Below the pieces are notes generated by a model. That model did not search any database. It worked only from the letters and a program-made list of their open reading frames with translations, and was not told the DNA's origin. A DNA stretch of 64,000 bases from Actinomadura sp. DC4. GTDB taxonomy: Bacteria > Actinomycetota > Actinomycetes > Streptosporangiales > Streptosporangiaceae. Of this stretch, positions 38,799 through 48,048 are shown one piece after another. Numbering within the stretch: position 1 is the first letter of the stretch; each line of letters opens with the position of its first letter. Location of the stretch: assembly GCF_030406325.1 (NCBI RefSeq), contig NZ_JAUEQY010000011.1, positions 186,001 through 250,000 on the forward strand. Reading direction: 5' to 3'. The position numbers and the translations under genes were made by a program.

Positions 38799-41700
38799 TG
38801 CCGTCGCCGCCGCTGGACGCGCGGACGCTCGCCGACGTGCTCGCGCGGCTGAGCGAGGAGGCCCGCCAGACCCTTCCCGCCTGGACCCCGCCGCCCGAGG
38901 GAGACGCCGGCACGGCGCTGCACCGGATCTTCGCTCGGTTCGTGGAGATCGGGCTGACGCGGCTGAACGGGGTGCCGGACAAGACGCTGCTGACCTTCCT
39001 CGACGCGATGGGAGTCAGCCCGCTGCCGGCCTCGGCGGCCCGTACGCCGCTCGTCTTCGGGCTCGCCCCCGGCAGCGACGCGACGCTCGTCCCGGCCGGG
39101 ACCCAGGTGAGCGCGCCGGCGGCGGCCGCCCGGCCCGAGGTCGTGTTCGAGACCGAGCAGGACCTGATGGTGCTGCCCGCCACGCTGGCGGCGGCCCGGG
39201 TGGTGGACCCCGTCTGGGACCGCGCGAGCGATCTCACCGGCCGCGCCGGACCGGTCTTCGCCGGGGACACTCCGCTCGCGCACGTCCTGCACGCCGGCGA
39301 CGACCTGCTGACCGGGCCGTCCGGGCTCGCCGTGTACGCGCTGACGTTCCGCTACACGACCTACGCCTCGGAGGACTCGGTACGCGCGCTGTTCGACTCA
39401 CTCGTGGTGTCCTGCCGCACCTCCGGCACGACGCGGACCCTGTCGCCGACCGTGAGCATGCAGGGGAACGGCACCGTGTCCCTGCAGGGCAGGCTGCCGT
39501 TGCTCGACACCGAGGAGGTCACCGGCGTGGGCCTGGCGGTCTCCGGTCGCTGGCTGCACCTCGCGCTGCCGGTGCCCCACCCCGACGCCGCGGTCCCCGG
39601 CGGCCTGCGGCTGCACGATCCGACGCTCGACGTGGAGGTCGGCGCCCTGGTCCCCGACACCGTCCTCGCCGGCACCGCCCTTGCCGACCCGACCAGGGAC
39701 TTCCTCCCGTTCGGCGACCGGCCACAGGTCGGCGATGTCATGTACCTGCGCGCCGACCAGGCGTTCGCACAGCCCATGACGGTGTCGTTGATCATCAAGG
39801 CCGGAGGGGGGACGGCTACCGCGGACCTCGCTCTGACCTGGGAGTATCTCGGGACGGACGGCTGGACCGCCGTCGGTGCCACTGCCTCCCCGGCCGGCGC
39901 CGGCACGCTCACCGCGGACGGAGCGGTGACCCTCGCCCTGCCGCCGGTGCCGATCCGCGAGGTCGCGGGCAGATCCGGCCGCTGGGTCAGGGCCCGGATC
40001 ACGAAGGGCGGCTACGGCACGCCGGTGGAGTACGTGCCGGTCAACACGTCCGACCCGAGCCGCGGCTTCCAGGTGAAGCCGGGCACGGGCAACCTCGCGC
40101 CGCCCCGGCTGCGGTCCGTGACGCTGTCATACGTGACCAGGACCGTGCCGCACTGCGTCGTCCAGGCCGGCGACCACTTCGAGGAGGCCGTGCCCTCCGA
40201 CGAAACAGGCTTCGCGCCGTTCCCCGGGCTCGCCGACCTGCCCGCGCCGTACGCCGATCCGGGCCCCGCGCTGTACCTCGGTTTCGACGGCCTGTCCGCC
40301 CAGCAGGCGCTCACCCTGTACGCCGAGGTGCCGGCGCGAGAACTCACGCGGCCGGGCGGCGATCCCCCGGGCGGCGCCGATCCCGCCGGTACCCGCTGGG
40401 AGTACTTCGACGGCCGCCGCTGGCAGGAACTCACCGTCTTCGACGGCACTTCGGGATTCACGGTGTCGGGTTCCATCAGCCTGGTGACGCCCGTCGAACT
40501 GGCCGGGCTGGCCCGGTTCGACCCCGTCACGCGGGTGTGGCTGCGGGTACGGTCGGCCGCCGACGACCCGGCCGGATCGCGGCGGATCTCGGCCCTGTAC
40601 GCCAACGCGGTCCTCGCGGCGGCCGCGGTCACCGTCTCCGGCGAGGTGCTCGGTTCGAGCAGCGGACAGCAGGGCCAGGTGTTCACGACCGCGCGCCGCG
40701 ACGTGCAGCCGGGCCAGGAGCTGTTCGTGGCCGAGTCGGAGACCCTGCCCGCGGACGAGGCCGAGACCCTCGCCGCGGAGGAGGGGCCCGGCGCGGTCGC
40801 CCCGGCCACCTTGGCCGGCGTCCAGGCGCGCTGGCACGAGGTCCCCGACTTCGGCCGGTCGGCCCCCGCGGACCGCCACTACACGCTGGACCGGAGCACC
40901 GGCACCGTACGGTTCGGCGACGGCGTCCGCGGGCTGATCCCGCCGCGCGGCACGTCCAACCTGACGATGACCTACCGAGCGGGAGGCGGGGCCTCCGGCA
41001 ACGTCCCGGCGGCGAGTGCCGGCCAGCTGCGTACGCCGGTGCCCGGCATCGCGACGGTCACGAACCCCTCGGCCGCCGACGGCGGCTCCGACGGCGAACC
41101 GCTCGACCAGGTACGCGAGCGCGGCGCCCACACCCTGCGCCACCGCGACCGCGCGGTCACCGCGGAGGACGTCGAGTGGCTCGTACGGCAGGCCACGGGC
41201 GGACGGGTGGCCCGTGCCGTCTGCCTGCCGAACACCGGCGGTGACATGGCCTTCGCTCCCGGATGGGTGACGGTGCTCGTCGTCCCCGACGACACGGGCC
41301 CGACGCCCGAACCGGCACCCGAGCTGGTCCGCGAGGTCGGCGACTACCTGGCCGCGCGCGCATCCGTCTCCCTGACCGGCCCGGCGCCCGGCCGGATCAG
41401 CGTCATCGGCCCCGCCTACGTACGGGTGACCGTCGACGCCGACCTCGTCCCACGTGTTCTCGCCGACGCCGACCAGGTCACGCGCCGCGCCGTGGCCGCG
41501 CTCGGCGCCTTCTTCCATCCGGTCACCGGCGGCCCCGGCGGAACCGGCTGGACGCTGGGCCGCCCGGTGTACGCCTCCGAGGTCGCCCAGCTGCTGGAGA
41601 ACGTCGACGGCGTCAGCCACGTCCAGACGCTCTCACTCCGGCCGAACCTCGCGCAGCGGCGGCTGACCCTCGCCTCCGCTCCGGTGGCCGTCGCGCCCGC

Positions 41701-42400
41701 CGCCTACCCGGCGGGAACCCGCGTCGCCGCCGTGGACGGCCGGTGCGCCGGGCCGCTGGCGCTGGCGATCGCGGCCGGCACGCAGGTACGGCGGATCGAC
41801 GTGACCGGGTTCCGCGAAGGCGACCAGGTGACCTTCGCCGCGGACCTCGTCGTGGAGGCGACCGACTCCGGCGGACGGGTCCACGCCCGGCTCGTCCGCG
41901 GCTCGCTGGCGGCCGGCCTTCCGCGCGGCAGCACGATCGTCGGTCCGGGCGGCTACCGGAGCCGGCTGCGCGGCGGCATCGCCCCGGGGACCACCGCGAC
42001 CCTCACGGTCGTCCCGGAGGACGCGTCGCCGGTGACGGTGGGCGAGTCGCTCACCGTGCTCCACCCGTTCCCCGCCACGGTCTCGGCCGTGGACGCCGGC
42101 ACGAGCGGTCAGGTGGAGCTCACCGTCGCCCCGATCGAGGCGCCGCCGGGCGACGGAGCGATCGTGAGCACCCTGGGCGGTCAGGTACGCGCGCCGCTGG
42201 TCGCGGCCTCGTCCGCCCCGGGGGAGACGGCGATCACCAGGCTGACCGTGGGCGACTTCGCGGACGGGCAGACGATCACGGTCGGAGGATCGCTGACCGC
42301 GGTGGCCGAGCGCGTCGCCACCGTGTCGGACCACGTCCATCTCGACCCGTACGTCTTCGCGTACTCGGCCGGGCACCGCATCCGGATACGAGCGGTATAG
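38798..42400 (+). CDS. large baseplate protein, gpJ/gp6-like (Afp11-like)
   Basis: 1200 residues. N-terminal MPSPPLDARTLADVLARLSE and GDAGTALHRIFARFVEIGLT are typical of the large eCIS baseplate subunit. The central region contains the gpJ-type core (RYTLDRSTGTVRFGDG-like stretch, GLIPPRGTSNLTMTYRAGGG and REFRAHTLRH-type helices followed by EDVEWLVRQATG). The C-terminal half is a chain of small beta modules (residues about 970-1190). It forms the wedge ring around the spike. A second, shorter J-type protein follows, as in Afp11/Afp12. Confidence 0.9.
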   Translation: MPSPPLDARTLADVLARLSEEARQTLPAWTPPPEGDAGTALHRIFARFVEIGLTRLNGVPDKTLLTFLDAMGVSPLPASAARTPLVFGLAPGSDATLVPAGTQVSAPAAAARPEVVFETEQDLMVLPATLAAARVVDPVWDRASDLTGRAGPVFAGDTPLAHVLHAGDDLLTGPSGLAVYALTFRYTTYASEDSVRALFDSLVVSCRTSGTTRTLSPTVSMQGNGTVSLQGRLPLLDTEEVTGVGLAVSGRWLHLALPVPHPDAAVPGGLRLHDPTLDVEVGALVPDTVLAGTALADPTRDFLPFGDRPQVGDVMYLRADQAFAQPMTVSLIIKAGGGTATADLALTWEYLGTDGWTAVGATASPAGAGTLTADGAVTLALPPVPIREVAGRSGRWVRARITKGGYGTPVEYVPVNTSDPSRGFQVKPGTGNLAPPRLRSVTLSYVTRTVPHCVVQAGDHFEEAVPSDETGFAPFPGLADLPAPYADPGPALYLGFDGLSAQQALTLYAEVPARELTRPGGDPPGGADPAGTRWEYFDGRRWQELTVFDGTSGFTVSGSISLVTPVELAGLARFDPVTRVWLRVRSAADDPAGSRRISALYANAVLAAAAVTVSGEVLGSSSGQQGQVFTTARRDVQPGQELFVAESETLPADEAETLAAEEGPGAVAPATLAGVQARWHEVPDFGRSAPADRHYTLDRSTGTVRFGDGVRGLIPPRGTSNLTMTYRAGGGASGNVPAASAGQLRTPVPGIATVTNPSAADGGSDGEPLDQVRERGAHTLRHRDRAVTAEDVEWLVRQATGGRVARAVCLPNTGGDMAFAPGWVTVLVVPDDTGPTPEPAPELVREVGDYLAARASVSLTGPAPGRISVIGPAYVRVTVDADLVPRVLADADQVTRRAVAALGAFFHPVTGGPGGTGWTLGRPVYASEVAQLLENVDGVSHVQTLSLRPNLAQRRLTLASAPVAVAPAAYPAGTRVAAVDGRCAGPLALAIAAGTQVRRIDVTGFREGDQVTFAADLVVEATDSGGRVHARLVRGSLAAGLPRGSTIVGPGGYRSRLRGGIAPGTTATLTVVPEDASPVTVGESLTVLHPFPATVSAVDAGTSGQVELTVAPIEAPPGDGAIVSTLGGQVRAPLVAASSAPGETAITRLTVGDFADGQTITVGGSLTAVAERVATVSDHVHLDPYVFAYSAGHRIRIRAV

Positions 42401-42410
42401 GGGGGTTCTG

Positions 42411-43727
42411 GTGCCACTGCCGATACGGTCGCTCGACGACAAGAGCTTCGACGACCTCACCGCGGAGGGCCACGCGTTCATCCCGCGTGTCTTCCCGGCC
42501 TGGACGGACCACAACGAGTCCGACCCGGGCGTCACGCTCATGGAGCTGTTCGCCTTCCTCGTCGAGTCGCTGGTCTACCAGGCCGACCGGGTGACCGACC
42601 GTACGCTGGTCAACCTCGCCCGGCTCGCGGGCGTCGAGCCCCGGGCCGGCGACACGCCCCAGGACCTGCTCGCGCGGGCCGCGGCGAGGCTGTCCACCCC
42701 GGCCTGCGCGGTGACCGCCGACGACGTCGTGGCGCTCGCGCTGAACGGCCTGTTCCAGGTGAAGCCGCCGCCCGCGACGGCGCTGCCGGCCGGGACCGAG
42801 GCCGGCCTGCTCACCGTGGCGTCCTCCGGCGCGTCGCTCGCGGAGGCGACGCCGGCCGGCGCCGCCGCGCTGACCCTGACCGCGGGCCCCGTACCCCGGC
42901 CGGGCGACCTGCTCGCGGTCGGACCGCCGGCCGGCGACGAGGCGTTCGAGGTGGTCACGGCGCGGTCCGTGGACCAGTCCGTGGTGACTCTGGAGGAGCC
43001 CGCGAGCCTGGCCCACGACGCCGGCGCGCCGGTGGCCCCGCTCACGTCCGGGCCGCCCGGCACCCGGCTGGCGGCGCTCGCCCCGGCCGGCGCGGCGACG
43101 GTCGCGATCGTGCCCGGAGACGCCTGGACGGCGGGTGTGCTGCGGTTCACCGGCGAGGACGGCGCCGTCTCGTACGCGGCGGCCCGCCCGGCCGTGGCCC
43201 GGGTGTCGGTGACCGCGGTCGCGCCGGCCGGGGAGCCGGACGTGGTCCGCGTCGTCCTCGTGCCGGCGGGCTCCGGCGGCCGTCCCGTACCCGCCGAACC
43301 CCTGCTGCAGCAGGCCTATGACCTGGTGAGGAACGGTACGCCGCTGACCACGCGCATCCGGACGGTGCCGCCGGCGTACCGGCCGGTGGGGATCGCGGTC
43401 ACCGTCGTCCGCGACGTCGCCACGCAGCTCCGCAAGGACACCGTGCAGGCGGCCGTGGAGAACGCGCTCGTCACCTTTCTCAGCCCGCTGCGCGGCGGCG
43501 CGGCCGGGCAGGGCTGGGAGTTCGGCCGCGCCGTCTACCGCTCCGAGCTGTACGCGCTGCTCGAAGACGTCAGAGGAGTCGACCACGTCGTGACCCTGCT
43601 GCTCGACGGCGACGAGTCCCTGGCCGCGCTGCCGCTGGCCGCCGATCCGGCGGCGGCCGCGGAGACGCTGGCCGACCTCGACGACCTGACCGTGACCGTC
43701 CTTGACCCGGGCGCGGAGGCGTGGTGA
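42411..43727 (+). CDS. second baseplate J-family protein (Afp12-like)
   Basis: 438 residues from GTG 42411. MPLPIRSLDDKSFDDLTAEG and WTDHNESDPGVTLMELFAFL are hallmark motifs of the second eCIS wedge subunit, followed by LVESLVYQADRVTDRTL. The C-terminal part has the J-type IAVTVVRDVATQLRKDTVQA and WEFGRAVYRSELYALLEDV pattern. It pairs with the 1200-residue protein in the baseplate ring. A GTGGTGA overlap leads into the gpI-like gene. Confidence 0.9.
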   Translation: MPLPIRSLDDKSFDDLTAEGHAFIPRVFPAWTDHNESDPGVTLMELFAFLVESLVYQADRVTDRTLVNLARLAGVEPRAGDTPQDLLARAAARLSTPACAVTADDVVALALNGLFQVKPPPATALPAGTEAGLLTVASSGASLAEATPAGAAALTLTAGPVPRPGDLLAVGPPAGDEAFEVVTARSVDQSVVTLEEPASLAHDAGAPVAPLTSGPPGTRLAALAPAGAATVAIVPGDAWTAGVLRFTGEDGAVSYAAARPAVARVSVTAVAPAGEPDVVRVVLVPAGSGGRPVPAEPLLQQAYDLVRNGTPLTTRIRTVPPAYRPVGIAVTVVRDVATQLRKDTVQAAVENALVTFLSPLRGGAAGQGWEFGRAVYRSELYALLEDVRGVDHVVTLLLDGDESLAALPLAADPAAAAETLADLDDLTVTVLDPGAEAW

Positions 43728-44518
43728 CCGAACCGTGGATCCTCCGCTACCTGCCGGAGGCGTACCGGACCGACGAGCTGCTCGGCGCGTTCCTCGGGCC
43801 GGTCCAGGCGGTCTTCGACGAGCTGCGCGCCTCGATCAGCGGCCCGGGCGACGGCACCGGAGGGCTGCCCGAGCTGTTCGACCCGGCCACGACGCCGCCG
43901 GCTGAGCTGCTGCATCACGGGGGAGACGACTTCGCCTTCCTCGACTACCTGGCCTCCTGGCAGGCGATCCCGCTGCGCCCGGAGAAACCGGTCGAGTGGA
44001 ACCGCCGTTACCTCGCGCGCGCGATCGCGCTGGCCGGCGTACGCGGCACCCTCGCCGGCGTCGACGGGTTGCTCCGCGCGTGGCTGGAGGGCGACCTTCT
44101 CTCCTCGCCGGGCTCCGAGCCGCTCGTCATCACCGACCTCGCCTCGCCGGTGAACGGCGTCGACAGCCCCTTCCAGCTCGGCGTGCAGAGCCTGCTCGGA
44201 GTGCACACCGTGCTCGGGGAGCCGCCCGCGCACTTCTTCGTCGCGGACCTGATCGTCGCGCCCGACGTACGCGACCTGCGCGACCCGGTCGGGCTCGACG
44301 CGCTGCAGCGCTCGGCGCGGACCCTCCTCGACGCGGAGAAACCCGCGCACAGCCACTACGAGCTGCGCGTACGCGGCTCGTCGATGCAGCTCGCCCCCGC
44401 CGACCCGGCAGGGGACCGGCCCGGCGAGATCTACGCCCAGCTCGAGGACCGCGCCGCGGACCCGCCCGTCACCGGCACGGCCCTGCTGTGGGACGAGCCC
44501 TGGGTGTTCGGCGGATGA
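43724..44518 (+). CDS. phage tail protein I-like baseplate/fibre-attachment protein (Afp13 region)
   Basis: 264 residues: PWILRYLPEAYRTDELLGAF and LGPVQAVFDELRASISG at the start, then FAFLDYLASWQAIPLRPEKP and YLARAIALAGVRGTLAGVDG, the pattern of the P2 gpI-like 'phage tail protein' family in eCIS clusters. It likely joins the wedge to the fibre encoded next. GTG 43724 is preferred because GGAGG sits 4 bases upstream; GTG 43721 leaves a single base. Confidence 0.82.
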   Translation: MTEPWILRYLPEAYRTDELLGAFLGPVQAVFDELRASISGPGDGTGGLPELFDPATTPPAELLHHGGDDFAFLDYLASWQAIPLRPEKPVEWNRRYLARAIALAGVRGTLAGVDGLLRAWLEGDLLSSPGSEPLVITDLASPVNGVDSPFQLGVQSLLGVHTVLGEPPAHFFVADLIVAPDVRDLRDPVGLDALQRSARTLLDAEKPAHSHYELRVRGSSMQLAPADPAGDRPGEIYAQLEDRAADPPVTGTALLWDEPWVFGG

Positions 44519-44552
44519 GTTCGGACAGTGATGGAATCTAGGAGGACACTGG

Positions 44553-46187
44553 ATGGTCAGCAGGAACCGGAACCTGGACAAACGGGCGAACTGGTTCGAC
44601 CGCCAGTTCATCCGCGCCCAGGATCTCGTGGACGCCGACGACTACGCGATCGACCGGCATCGCCGCCACGTCCGTACGATGCACACGCCGGGTGTGGCCG
44701 AGGGCCTGACGGTCGGCGGTGAGGTCGGCGCGAAGTCGGTGACGGTGGACGCGGGAACGGCCGTCGACGCGATCGGCCGGGAGATCGTCGCGCTGACGTC
44801 GATGCCCGCGGTCACGCTCCCCGAGGACGTGAGCAACGCGGAGATCTACCTGCTCTACGAGGAGGCCTTCGACGACCCCAGCACCGACCCCGGCGTGAGC
44901 GGGTTCACCCGGATCCGTGAGATCCCCTCGCTGGCGGTGCGCCGCCTCGGCGACGACGGGGACCCGGTGCCGGCCTCCGCCGGAGACCGCCCGGTCCCCG
45001 GCATCCTGCTGGCCGCCGTCAGCCTCGACGGCGGCGCGCTCACGGTCGTACCCGACAACAGCGTGCGGACCGCCGCCGGCTCGGTGATCGGCGTCGCGGC
45101 GTTCGACAAGGTCCTGCTGCGGAGGTCCGGCCATCCGGAGAGCGGCTACCCGGGGATCGGCGCCGATCCCGGCACGGGCGACATCCTGTTCACGGCGGGG
45201 TCGCCGCCGGCCGAACGCATGCGGATCTCCGCCACGGGCCGCGTCGGCATCGGCACCTCCGGCCCGCTGCCCGGAGCCCTCACCGTGGAGCACCCGCAGG
45301 TGCCGCTGGTGCTGCGCCAGACCGGCGCGCCGGCGTCGGGCGGCGTCTGGCGGGCCTCGGTGCAGAACTCCACCCTGAAGTGGGAGGCCAACACCGCCGC
45401 GGCGGGCGACTTCTCGACGGCCAAGACGATGGTCACGATGTCCCCGGGCGAGGACACGGTGACGCTGGGCAGCGGTTACAACGTCGCCCTGCGGACCCGG
45501 CACGTCAACGGCAAGTCCGCCGGCGACGACAGCCCGGACGTGCTCATCCTGAACTGGAACAACGACAAGATGGTGCAGATCGGGAGCGACGGGCACGAGA
45601 CGTTGGTGAAGACGCACGGCGAGGTGATGGCCAGGAACTTCCCCGCCGACGACCAGACCCAGGCGCTCGCCGCGCTGAGCCTGGCGTCCCGAGGGCGCAA
45701 CGGCATCGAGTTCACCTGGAAGACCTACACCGCTCCGATCGGTGGCGGGCACGGCGTGCAGCCCAACGCCTACGAGATCTGGAGTTACGACCAGCGAGGC
45801 GGCCTGCCGCGCGCGGCCATCCACGCGGACGGCAACACCTATGTTTGCATGAGCGGCGGCCAGCTGTACGTCGGCAACGCCTTGGTCACGACGTCGGATG
45901 TACGGCTCAAGTCCGACGTGACGACGGTGGCCGGAGCGATGGACCGCCTGGCCGGCCTGCGGGGCGTGTCGTACCTGCCCCGTACCGACCCTGACCGCCG
46001 GCGGCTGGGCGTCGTGGCGCAGGAGGTCCAGGAGACCTGCCCGGAGCTGGTGTTCACCTCTGGACGCGACGACTATCTGGGGGTGGACTACCAGGGGATC
46101 ACCGCGGTGCTCGTCGAGGCGGTCAAGGAACTCGCGGCCGAGGTCGAGGACCTCCGCGGCCGGCTCTCCGAAGGACGGAACGCATGA
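44553..46187 (+). CDS. tail fibre-like protein with peptidase S74 intramolecular chaperone
   Basis: 544 residues. The N-terminus (NLDKRANWFDRQFIRAQDLV) looks like the baseplate-binding domain. The middle holds beta-rich fibre repeats. The C-terminus from Ser448 is an S74/endosialidase-type chaperone: VTTSDVRLKSDVTTVAGAMD, RRLGVVAQEVQETCPELVF and DYQGITAVLVEAVKELAAEV (terminal coiled coil). Such domains trimerise the fibre and then cut themselves off at the Ser of TSD. It is expected to recognise target surfaces. GGAGG precedes the ATG. Confidence 0.85.
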   Translation: MVSRNRNLDKRANWFDRQFIRAQDLVDADDYAIDRHRRHVRTMHTPGVAEGLTVGGEVGAKSVTVDAGTAVDAIGREIVALTSMPAVTLPEDVSNAEIYLLYEEAFDDPSTDPGVSGFTRIREIPSLAVRRLGDDGDPVPASAGDRPVPGILLAAVSLDGGALTVVPDNSVRTAAGSVIGVAAFDKVLLRRSGHPESGYPGIGADPGTGDILFTAGSPPAERMRISATGRVGIGTSGPLPGALTVEHPQVPLVLRQTGAPASGGVWRASVQNSTLKWEANTAAAGDFSTAKTMVTMSPGEDTVTLGSGYNVALRTRHVNGKSAGDDSPDVLILNWNNDKMVQIGSDGHETLVKTHGEVMARNFPADDQTQALAALSLASRGRNGIEFTWKTYTAPIGGGHGVQPNAYEIWSYDQRGGLPRAAIHADGNTYVCMSGGQLYVGNALVTTSDVRLKSDVTTVAGAMDRLAGLRGVSYLPRTDPDRRRLGVVAQEVQETCPELVFTSGRDDYLGVDYQGITAVLVEAVKELAAEVEDLRGRLSEGRNA

Positions 46188-46399
46188 CGCAGACCGGCGA
46201 GACCCTCGACGACCGTACGAAGGCGGTCCTCGAACAGCGGCTCGAGGCGCTGCACGCTGAGTACGAGACGGCCCAGACGCGGCTGGTCGAGGTCGAGCGA
46301 CAGGAGACCTACCTGCGCGAACGCCTCCTCATGCTCCGCGGCGCGATCCAGGCGATCGACGACCTCCGCTCCGAACTGACCCCCGTCGAACCGGACTGA
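46184..46399 (+). CDS. small coiled-coil protein of the eCIS operon
   Basis: 71 residues, almost entirely one charged helix: LEQRLEALHAEYETAQTRLV followed by EVERQETYLRERLLMLRGAI, with heptad-like Leu spacing. It overlaps the fibre gene by ATGA. No family is recognised. It could be a fibre accessory, a cap or a chaperone for the adjacent DUF4157 protein. Confidence 0.7.
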   Translation: MTQTGETLDDRTKAVLEQRLEALHAEYETAQTRLVEVERQETYLRERLLMLRGAIQAIDDLRSELTPVEPD

Positions 46400-46424
46400 C
46401 CTCCTCGGAGAAAGGAGGACGCTC

Positions 46425-47924
46425 ATGCTGAGAACCGCCGTGCGGTCCGCCACGGAGGTACGCCGTTCGCCGGGCGAGCGAGCGCCGTCACCGACGCCGC
46501 GGCCCCTCGGGCTCCTCCGCCAGGTCGCGAGCGGGCGCGGAGCGGTGGACCGTACGGCGGCGGCCCGCGCGCCGCGGCTCGTCGGCAACCGCGGCATGGG
46601 CCAGTTGCTCGCGCAGGAGGGCTTGCCGTCGGCCGTGGGCGGCGCCGGCGACCGCCGTGAGCAGGAGGCCGACCGTACGGCGGAGCGGGTGGCCGCCAAG
46701 ATCGGCACCGTCGGCCCCGGCCCGGCGGTGCCCGGCCGGCTTCCCGACGACGTGCGGGCGCCGCTGGAGCAGGCCTTCGGCGCGGACTTCGGCGACGTGC
46801 GGATCCACCTCGGCGACCGGGCCGACCGGCTCGGCGGTGCTCTCCAGGCGAGCGCGTTCACCGCCGGGACGGACGTCCACTTCGCCCGGGACGCGTACGA
46901 CCCGGGCAGCCCAGAGGGGCTGCGGACCCTTGCCCACGAACTGACCCACGTGACGCAGCAACGCACGTCGAGCCCTGTGATCCAGCGTCAGCTCGTCCGG
47001 GTCACGACCACCGATTCGGGGAACCGGGAGCTCTACCAGGACACCAGGACGACTTACTGGTGGTTCGAGCCGGTCAGCCAGGACTGGTATCGCCTGGAGG
47101 ACGGGACCCTGGTGACGTACTATCCCCAGACGGCGCAGTACTCCCTGGCCGACTACCGCTGGTGGGACCCTGTCGCCGGCCGCACTTTCACCGTCGACAA
47201 CGGCGCGTACCTCGCCGACGACGGCAGCGGCCACTATCTCTACGACGGAACCTTCTACCAGCGCACGGCTCCGCCCGTCACAGTCGAACACCAGGCCGCG
47301 GCCGCCTGGCTGGAGGCGAATTTCGCCACGTCGCGGAGCACCGCGTTCCGACTGATCCAAGCTGCCAGATACGTCAGCAAGGAGCACGGCTGGACGATGC
47401 TCGACAACTGGAACCTCGTGTATCCGGAGGAACGGATCGAACCCGTCGAGGCGGGGTTCGACCCGGCCAACAGAGAACGCGATCTCGCCGAGCAGGAACG
47501 CCCGTCATCGCCGATAAGGACTCAGACGAGGGTCACGAGCAGGTCGTACAAGCTAGGGAAGGCTCCGGCGCCGGGCACGAACATCGTGTTGCCGAGCGAC
47601 CGGGAGATCAGGGCCAACGTCGACTTCTACTGGCGCGGCAAGGGTGACGAGATGGGCGGCGGCGCGGCCGACCGCAAGGCCGAGAAGCACGACATCGCGC
47701 CGGAGGAGGCGTACAAGTTCGCGCGGGCCAACAGCCGCCGGTGGTTCGTCGAGAAGCGGCAGCCGAACCACGTCATCTTCCACGACTACACGGGCGACCC
47801 TGAGAGGACCGTCACGATGGCCGTGTGGGACTGGACGAACGGGCAGATGGTGACCTTCTACTCGATCGACTCGAGCCGGGCCGGCAAGGTCGGGAAGTAT
47901 CTCAGGGACAAAGGCATGCCCTAG
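46425..47924 (+). CDS. eCIS-associated DUF4157 protein with C-terminal toxin-like module (candidate effector 2)
   Basis: 499 residues. A basic disordered leader precedes REQEADRTAERVAAKIG and a DUF4157 domain (about 105-178) with TLAHELTHVTQQR (HExxH at 171-175). The middle (about 200-285) is rich in Trp/Tyr/Asp short strands (TTYWWFEPVSQDWYRLEDGT, YRWWDPVAGRTF). The last ~110 residues form a compact domain: ADRKAEKHDIAPEEAYKFAR, EKRQPNHVIFHDYTGDPERT and MVTFYSIDSSRAGKVGKYLR. The KHxIxxEEA helix followed by strands resembles the BrnT/DUF4258 RelE-like nuclease fold, a tentative comparison. GAGAAAGGAGG precedes ATG 46425. It is the last gene of the eCIS operon. Confidence 0.82.
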   Translation: MLRTAVRSATEVRRSPGERAPSPTPRPLGLLRQVASGRGAVDRTAAARAPRLVGNRGMGQLLAQEGLPSAVGGAGDRREQEADRTAERVAAKIGTVGPGPAVPGRLPDDVRAPLEQAFGADFGDVRIHLGDRADRLGGALQASAFTAGTDVHFARDAYDPGSPEGLRTLAHELTHVTQQRTSSPVIQRQLVRVTTTDSGNRELYQDTRTTYWWFEPVSQDWYRLEDGTLVTYYPQTAQYSLADYRWWDPVAGRTFTVDNGAYLADDGSGHYLYDGTFYQRTAPPVTVEHQAAAAWLEANFATSRSTAFRLIQAARYVSKEHGWTMLDNWNLVYPEERIEPVEAGFDPANRERDLAEQERPSSPIRTQTRVTSRSYKLGKAPAPGTNIVLPSDREIRANVDFYWRGKGDEMGGGAADRKAEKHDIAPEEAYKFARANSRRWFVEKRQPNHVIFHDYTGDPERTVTMAVWDWTNGQMVTFYSIDSSRAGKVGKYLRDKGMP

Positions 47925-48048
47925 ACCGAGGCGCCGACGTCGGCGGCGGTGGGGTGCCGCGCGGGCCGGCGGCGTATCAGGAGGCGCGAGACGGCGCCGA
48001 CCGCGCGCGCCGCGCCGGACCACCCCGGGAGCCGTCGCCGGCCGAGAC

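Noticed and set aside
26943-47924. Interpretation as a prophage or a type VI secretion system
   Set aside because: No capsid, portal, terminase, integrase or lysis genes, and no TssJLM membrane complex or TssBC two-protein sheath; DUF4255, DUF4157 and the LysM tube protein indicate eCIS.
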